Position numbers and translations under genes: made by a program | Origin: DASQWC01 sp035640475 | GTDB lineage: Bacteria; Actinomycetota; JAICYB01 | Reading direction: 5' to 3' | NCBI GenBank assembly: GCA_035640475.1 | Contig: DASQWC010000011.1 | Location: 1 to 8,291, forward strand | DNA: 8,291 bases | Notes under the pieces: generated by a model | The model's database searches: none | Seen by the model: the letters and a program-made list of their open reading frames with translations, nothing else | Told to the model about the DNA's origin: nothing | In this document: positions 5,068 to 8,291 of the stretch, piece by piece | How the letters are laid out: each line of letters opens with the position of its first letter | Position numbering within the stretch: the stretch's first letter is position 1

Positions 5068-6633
5068 TTGAGTCTTCTCGGTGATCTCGCGACCCTCAGG
5101 GAAGCGGGAATCTTGCGACCGCTCGGCCCCCGGACGACGCTCGAGCTCGGACGACAGATCCTCCGCGAAGGCATCAAGTCGCACCTCGTTTACACGCTGC
5201 ACGCGACGCGCGATCCCAACCGTGCTGCTCTGATCTACGAAGATCGCGTGTGGACGTGGGCGCAGCACGCCGACCGCGTGCGGCGCATCGCCAATCACCT
5301 GATCGCCTGGGGGGTCAGGCCGGGCGACAGCGTGGCGATCATGCTCCCCAACCGTCCCGAGTTCATCGAAGCCGACGCTGCCGCGCGTCGCATCGGCGCG
5401 ACGACCGCGTACGTCAATCCGCGCGCCCCGGCGGCCGAGGCGCGTGCGCTCATCGGGCGCACGAAGGCCGGCGTGCTCGTCACGCACAGAGACGACGTGC
5501 ACGCAAACGCACGGGTGCTCTTCGTCCCGAAGTACTACGAAGGCGCGATCGCCGCGGCGCCCAGCGGCGAGCCGCGTCCGAAACGGGGACCGGAGGGCAA
5601 AGTCGTGATCTTCACGTCCGGGACGACCGGGCGCCCGAAGGGAGCCGTCCGGGCGTTCGACGAAGGACTCACGCCGGGCCTGCTCGCGGGTTTCCTGCGC
5701 ACACTCCCGTTCCGTACAAGCGACGTGCACATGGTGGTGTGTCCGCTCTACCACTCGTCCGGCTCGGGTTTCGCCGGCATCGCGCACATGCTCGGGAACC
5801 CGCTCGTCATCGTCGAGCGCTTCTCGCCCGAGGCGTTCTGTCGTCACGTCCAGGAACACAAGGTCACGACGACGGCGGTCGTTCCGACGATGCTCCACCA
5901 GATCGCCGAGTGGCCCGGCGCCCGCGACTACGACTTGTCGTCGCTGCGCGTCGTCGTTTGCACCGGAGCGCCGTTGCGCGAAGAAGTGCGAGCCGAGGCC
6001 CGCGACCTCATCGGCGACGTCGTCTACGACCTGTACGGCTCGACGGAGATGGGATGGGTCTCGGTCGCTTCACCCGATGACCAGCTACGCAAGCCGGGCA
6101 CCGTCGGAAAGCCCGTGCCGGGCATCGAGATCGCGATCGTCGACGACGAGAGCCGGCGCGTCCCCGCCGGACGGCCCGGAGAGATCTGGGTGGCTTCCAA
6201 GCTCGGCATGCGCGGCTATCTCGACGACCCGCAGCTCGACAGCGAACGCATGCGCGAGGGATGGATCTCCGTTCGCGACATCGGCTACCTCGACGAGGAC
6301 GGCTACCTTCATGTCGTCGACCGCGCCGACGACATGATCATCTCCGGTGGCGTCAACGTGTACCCGGCCGAAACCGAAGTCGCGCTCGGCTCCCATCCCA
6401 ACGTCACCGACTGCGCCGTCGTCGGTGTTCCTGATCCGAAGTGGGGCCAGCGCATCGTCGCGGCCGTTGTCGCGAGGGGCGATGTGACACCCGATGCGCT
6501 CATCGATTGGTGCAAGGAGCACGCGTCGTACGCGTCGGTGCCCAAAGAGGTTCGCTTCTTCGATTCGCTGCCGCGAAACGATATCGGCAAGATCGACAAA
6601 CGAAAGATCAAGGAAGGGTGGCAAGCCTCATGA
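5068..6633 (+). CDS. Class I adenylate-forming acyl-CoA synthetase (FadD-like)
   Basis: The enzyme activates a carboxylic acid with ATP and joins it to coenzyme A. In 521 residues it has the phosphate loop TSGTTGRPKG (183-192), LYHSSGSGF (227-235) in the acyl pocket region, and YGSTE (323-327), which contacts the adenylate. The hinge region is DIGYLDEDGYLHVVDRADDM (404-423), with R419 as the conserved arginine. The C-terminal domain begins GGVNVYPAE (427-435), and K508 in NDIGKIDKR is the catalytic lysine of the adenylation step. About 40 residues precede the usual core, as in long-chain FadD or FATP-like members. The stretch between residue 140 and the phosphate loop is somewhat shorter than in many relatives. 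The TTG start at 5068 is set by AGGAGG at 5058-5063. It follows the SCP2 gene by 19 bases and overlaps the next gene by four bases (ATGA). Chain length and substrate cannot be read from sequence; the SCP2 neighbour suggests something hydrophobic. Confidence 0.92.
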   Translation: MSLLGDLATLREAGILRPLGPRTTLELGRQILREGIKSHLVYTLHATRDPNRAALIYEDRVWTWAQHADRVRRIANHLIAWGVRPGDSVAIMLPNRPEFIEADAAARRIGATTAYVNPRAPAAEARALIGRTKAGVLVTHRDDVHANARVLFVPKYYEGAIAAAPSGEPRPKRGPEGKVVIFTSGTTGRPKGAVRAFDEGLTPGLLAGFLRTLPFRTSDVHMVVCPLYHSSGSGFAGIAHMLGNPLVIVERFSPEAFCRHVQEHKVTTTAVVPTMLHQIAEWPGARDYDLSSLRVVVCTGAPLREEVRAEARDLIGDVVYDLYGSTEMGWVSVASPDDQLRKPGTVGKPVPGIEIAIVDDESRRVPAGRPGEIWVASKLGMRGYLDDPQLDSERMREGWISVRDIGYLDEDGYLHVVDRADDMIISGGVNVYPAETEVALGSHPNVTDCAVVGVPDPKWGQRIVAAVVARGDVTPDALIDWCKEHASYASVPKEVRFFDSLPRNDIGKIDKRKIKEGWQAS

Positions 6634-7406
6634 CGACGCTGGCCGAAGTCCTGAACGACCTTCGCGTAGAGACACAAGTCCTCGACGACGTCTTATCGAC
6701 GCTCGACGAAGCCGGCTGGCGGATCGAGACGCCGGCGGTGGGGTGGGACTCGCGCGACACCATCGGCCATCTCGCCGGTACCGACGACCTCATGTACGAG
6801 TCGATTACATCGGAGCCGCAAGCGTTGCTTGCCGCGACGGCCGAAGCGACCGGCGGTGCGGACCCGTCGCCGACGGCCGTCGACGACTTTACGGCGTGGC
6901 AGATCGAGAAGGTGCGCAAACTCTCGTGGCAGGACGTCTACGCCTGGTGGCATTCGTCGACCGCGCGTCTGCACGAGCTGCTCGGCACCCTGGATCCGGC
7001 GCAGCGCTACCCGTGGGGGCCGAACAAGATCAGTCCGCTGTCGTTGTGCTCCGCGCGGCTGATGGAGACGTGGGCGCACTCACTGGACGTGCACGCCGCC
7101 GCCGGCGTCGAGTACATCGACACCGACCGTCTCCGGCACATCGCTCATCTCGGCGTCCGCGCGCTGCCATACGCATTCATGCTCGAGCGCTTGGACGCGC
7201 CCGGCGCGATCCGGGCCGAGCTGACGGCTCCGGACGGCGAGCAATGGTCCTTCGGCCCCGACGATGCACCAACCGTGATCCGCGGCACCGCCGGGGACTG
7301 GTGCCGGGTCGTGGCCCGCCGCGACCGAGACGGGGCGGCCGGGCGCTTGCAAGGTGAGGGCCCCGACGCCGCGAATGCGATCGAGCACGGCCGCGCCTTT
7401 CTTTGA
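6630..7406 (+). CDS. TIGR03084-type metal-binding protein (DinB/MDMPI N-terminal fold)
   Basis: This 258-residue protein resembles the actinobacterial TIGR03084 family, whose N-terminal half has the mycothiol-dependent maleylpyruvate isomerase fold, a four-helix DinB-like bundle holding a divalent metal. WDSRDTIGHLAGTD (39-52) is the family hallmark. H47, E146 and H150 (in ETWAHSLDVH, 146-155) match the H...E...H metal-ligand pattern known from MDMPI. The C-terminal half, with IRAELTAPDGEQWSFG (194-209) and a GTAGDWCRVVARR segment (219-231), resembles the usual MDMPI C-terminal region. There is no signal peptide. Its ATG overlaps the TGA of the acyl-CoA synthetase, and GGAAGGG (6612-6618) lies 11 bases upstream, so the two are probably translated together. 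The reaction is unknown. Isomerisation or thiol transfer with mycothiol on a product of the synthetase pathway is a reasonable guess, not shown. Confidence 0.85.
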   Translation: MTTLAEVLNDLRVETQVLDDVLSTLDEAGWRIETPAVGWDSRDTIGHLAGTDDLMYESITSEPQALLAATAEATGGADPSPTAVDDFTAWQIEKVRKLSWQDVYAWWHSSTARLHELLGTLDPAQRYPWGPNKISPLSLCSARLMETWAHSLDVHAAAGVEYIDTDRLRHIAHLGVRALPYAFMLERLDAPGAIRAELTAPDGEQWSFGPDDAPTVIRGTAGDWCRVVARRDRDGAAGRLQGEGPDAANAIEHGRAFL

Positions 7407-7428
7407 TGTTCGCTGGGCGTCGTCGTAA

Positions 7429-8121
7429 TTGATCTACGTGGGGATGTCCGGGTTCTCGTACCCGGAATGGATCGGCGAGGTCTACCCGCCGGGGACGAAA
7501 CGCAAGGACCTGCTCGCCGCCTATGCGCGGATCTTCGACGCCGTCGAGATCAACATGACGTTCCGGCGAAATCCAGAGGAGAAGACGATCGACGGATGGC
7601 GTGCTGCCGTCCCCGACGACTTCCGATTCGCCGTGAAAGCGAATGCGCGAATCACCCACTTCCGGCGGCTGGTCGATGTTGGTGAGGTCGTCGCAGAGTT
7701 CATGGAGCGCATCGGCCGGATGGGCGTCCGTCTCGGCTGCGTTCTGTTCCAGCTGCGCGCCAACATGCAGTTCGATGCGGCCGTCCTCGATGCCTTCGGC
7801 GCGTCGTTACCTGCGGGCAGATATGCACTCGAGCCGCGCAACGCGACGTTCATGACCGATAAAGCGTTCGACGTCCTGCGAACGCACGGCATCGCGCTGT
7901 GCCTGAACGACGATCTCTTCGACCCGAAGACGTACGTGCGCACCGGCGCGTTCGCGTACTTGCGCTTCCATCGAGCCGCCTATTCCGCCGCCGAAATCGA
8001 CGAGCGCGCAGCGCTCATCAACGAGTTCGCGGACCCAGGGGATGTGTTCGCGTTCTTCGCACACGAGGACGACCCGGAATGCGTCGCGCCCGCCCTCGCG
8101 ATGAAGAGGATCTTGACTTAG
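7429..8121 (+). CDS. DUF72 (YecE-like) family protein
   Basis: A 230-residue protein of the DUF72 family, which has a TIM-barrel-like fold and no established reaction. Landmarks are MIYVGMSGFSYPEWIGEVYP (1-20), VEINMTF (39-45), the strand FRFAVKANARITHFRRL (65-81), the FQL turn (107-109), LEPRNATF (134-141) and the late YLRFHRAAYSAAEID (177-191). The TTG at 7429 is chosen because family similarity starts there; GTG 7438 and ATG 7444 would cut into the first strand. No good ribosome site precedes it, so it may depend on coupling with the gene ending 22 bases upstream. Several usually conserved spots differ: FRRN where most relatives have F-Y-R, QLRAN where most have QLPP, and RFHR where most have RLHG. 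It is also short for the family, suggesting a divergent branch. Its stop shares TTAG with the opposing gene at the right edge. Confidence 0.85.
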   Translation: MIYVGMSGFSYPEWIGEVYPPGTKRKDLLAAYARIFDAVEINMTFRRNPEEKTIDGWRAAVPDDFRFAVKANARITHFRRLVDVGEVVAEFMERIGRMGVRLGCVLFQLRANMQFDAAVLDAFGASLPAGRYALEPRNATFMTDKAFDVLRTHGIALCLNDDLFDPKTYVRTGAFAYLRFHRAAYSAAEIDERAALINEFADPGDVFAFFAHEDDPECVAPALAMKRILT

Positions 8122-8291
8122 GACGTCTTCTCTTCGCCGACCTTCTCGCGAACGGCTCCGTTGCCGCCGGACGGCTCGGGACGCCAGACGTCCGGGGTCG
8201 ATCCACTTCTCGCGCGGCGAGCAGCGCCGCCGATCAGTTCGCGCACCCGCTCGTTCGCGAACAGCGCGGCGCCGACGCCGACCGCCAGCGC
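8118..8291 (-). CDS. C-terminal tail of an unidentified protein (runs off right edge)
   Basis: On the minus strand the frame is open from the window edge to a TAA (complement of 8118-8120), giving the last 57 residues of a protein. It begins ALAVGVGAALFANERVRELI, which could be the end of a membrane helix and the start of a cytosolic helix. A basic stretch GGAARRARSG and a hydrophilic, disordered-looking tail with WRPEPSGGNG and a charged end EKVGEEKTS follow. I do not recognise the family. Reality is supported by reading-frame codon pattern (C/G-rich third positions), by the absence of any plus-strand gene here, and by the stop codon overlapping the DUF72 stop, as in the other convergent pair of this window. 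The start codon lies outside. Confidence 0.6.
   Translation of the reverse strand, partial: ALAVGVGAALFANERVRELIGGAARRARSGSTPDVWRPEPSGGNGAVREKVGEEKTS

Noticed and set aside
5053..5898. 281-codon minus-strand frame under the acyl-CoA synthetase
   Set aside because: It is rich in Arg, Asp, Val and His, as expected for antisense of a GC-rich gene, has no recognisable motif, and lies wholly within a confident coding gene.
5046..8127. TAGGACGTC repeated after two stop codons (5046-5054 and 8119-8127)
   Set aside because: It is a nine-base match that includes the stop codon and the common palindrome GACGTC; there is no surrounding similarity, so chance is sufficient.

Overview
The window is GC-rich, tightly packed bacterial DNA holding eleven protein genes. 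Two are cut by the window edges. I found no rRNA, tRNA, CRISPR array, insertion sequence or other mobile element. Gene content points to an actinomycete-type genome (Actinomycetota, possibly an uncultured or deep-branching lineage). The evidence is an SCO6745-type protein, a TIGR03084/MDMPI-type protein (a fold tied to mycothiol chemistry), TANNNT -10 boxes placed right at start codons (leaderless transcripts), and several TTG starts behind strong Shine-Dalgarno sequences. The assignment is inference; no marker gene is present.

Layout, left to right. (1) 1-461, minus: N-terminal part of a branched-chain-amino-acid-type (Leu/Ile/Val) periplasmic binding protein. It is divergent from (2) 540-1394, plus: SCO6745-family protein with a C-terminal winged-helix-like region. 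(3) 1499-1720, plus: a 73-residue protein with two CxxC knuckles. It converges on (4) 1737-2804, minus: a LOG/TIGR00730-type Rossmann nucleosidase. (4) is divergent from (5) 2875-4086, plus: an FAD/NAD(P)H ferredoxin-reductase-like oxidoreductase, and the two share a compact bidirectional promoter. (5) converges on (6) 4083-4526, minus: an SRPBCC (START-like) protein, and the two stop codons overlap. (6) is divergent from a likely operon at 4638-8121, plus: (7) SCP2 sterol-carrier protein, (8) class I acyl-CoA synthetase, (9) TIGR03084 mycothiol-type metal-binding protein translationally coupled to (8) by ATGA, and (10) DUF72 protein. (11) 8118-8291, minus: C-terminal tail of an unidentified, perhaps membrane-anchored, protein whose stop overlaps that of (10).

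How the genes may work together (inference): the SCP2 / acyl-CoA synthetase / TIGR03084 set looks like a small module that binds a hydrophobic carboxylic acid, activates it to a CoA thioester, and then acts on it or on a by-product with a thiol-dependent DinB/MDMPI-fold protein. The SRPBCC protein on the opposite strand could also bind a hydrophobic ligand. The ferredoxin-reductase-like protein would feed electrons to an oxygenase encoded elsewhere. No known named pathway is fully represented.

The most distinctive non-coding signals are the overlapping face-to-face promoter at 2812-2840, the leaderless starts, and the confinement of the rare tetranucleotide CTAG to stop codons and one promoter. 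I did not find strong evidence for a wholly new system. The 4638-8121 cluster and the small CxxC protein are the best candidates for unexplored function.
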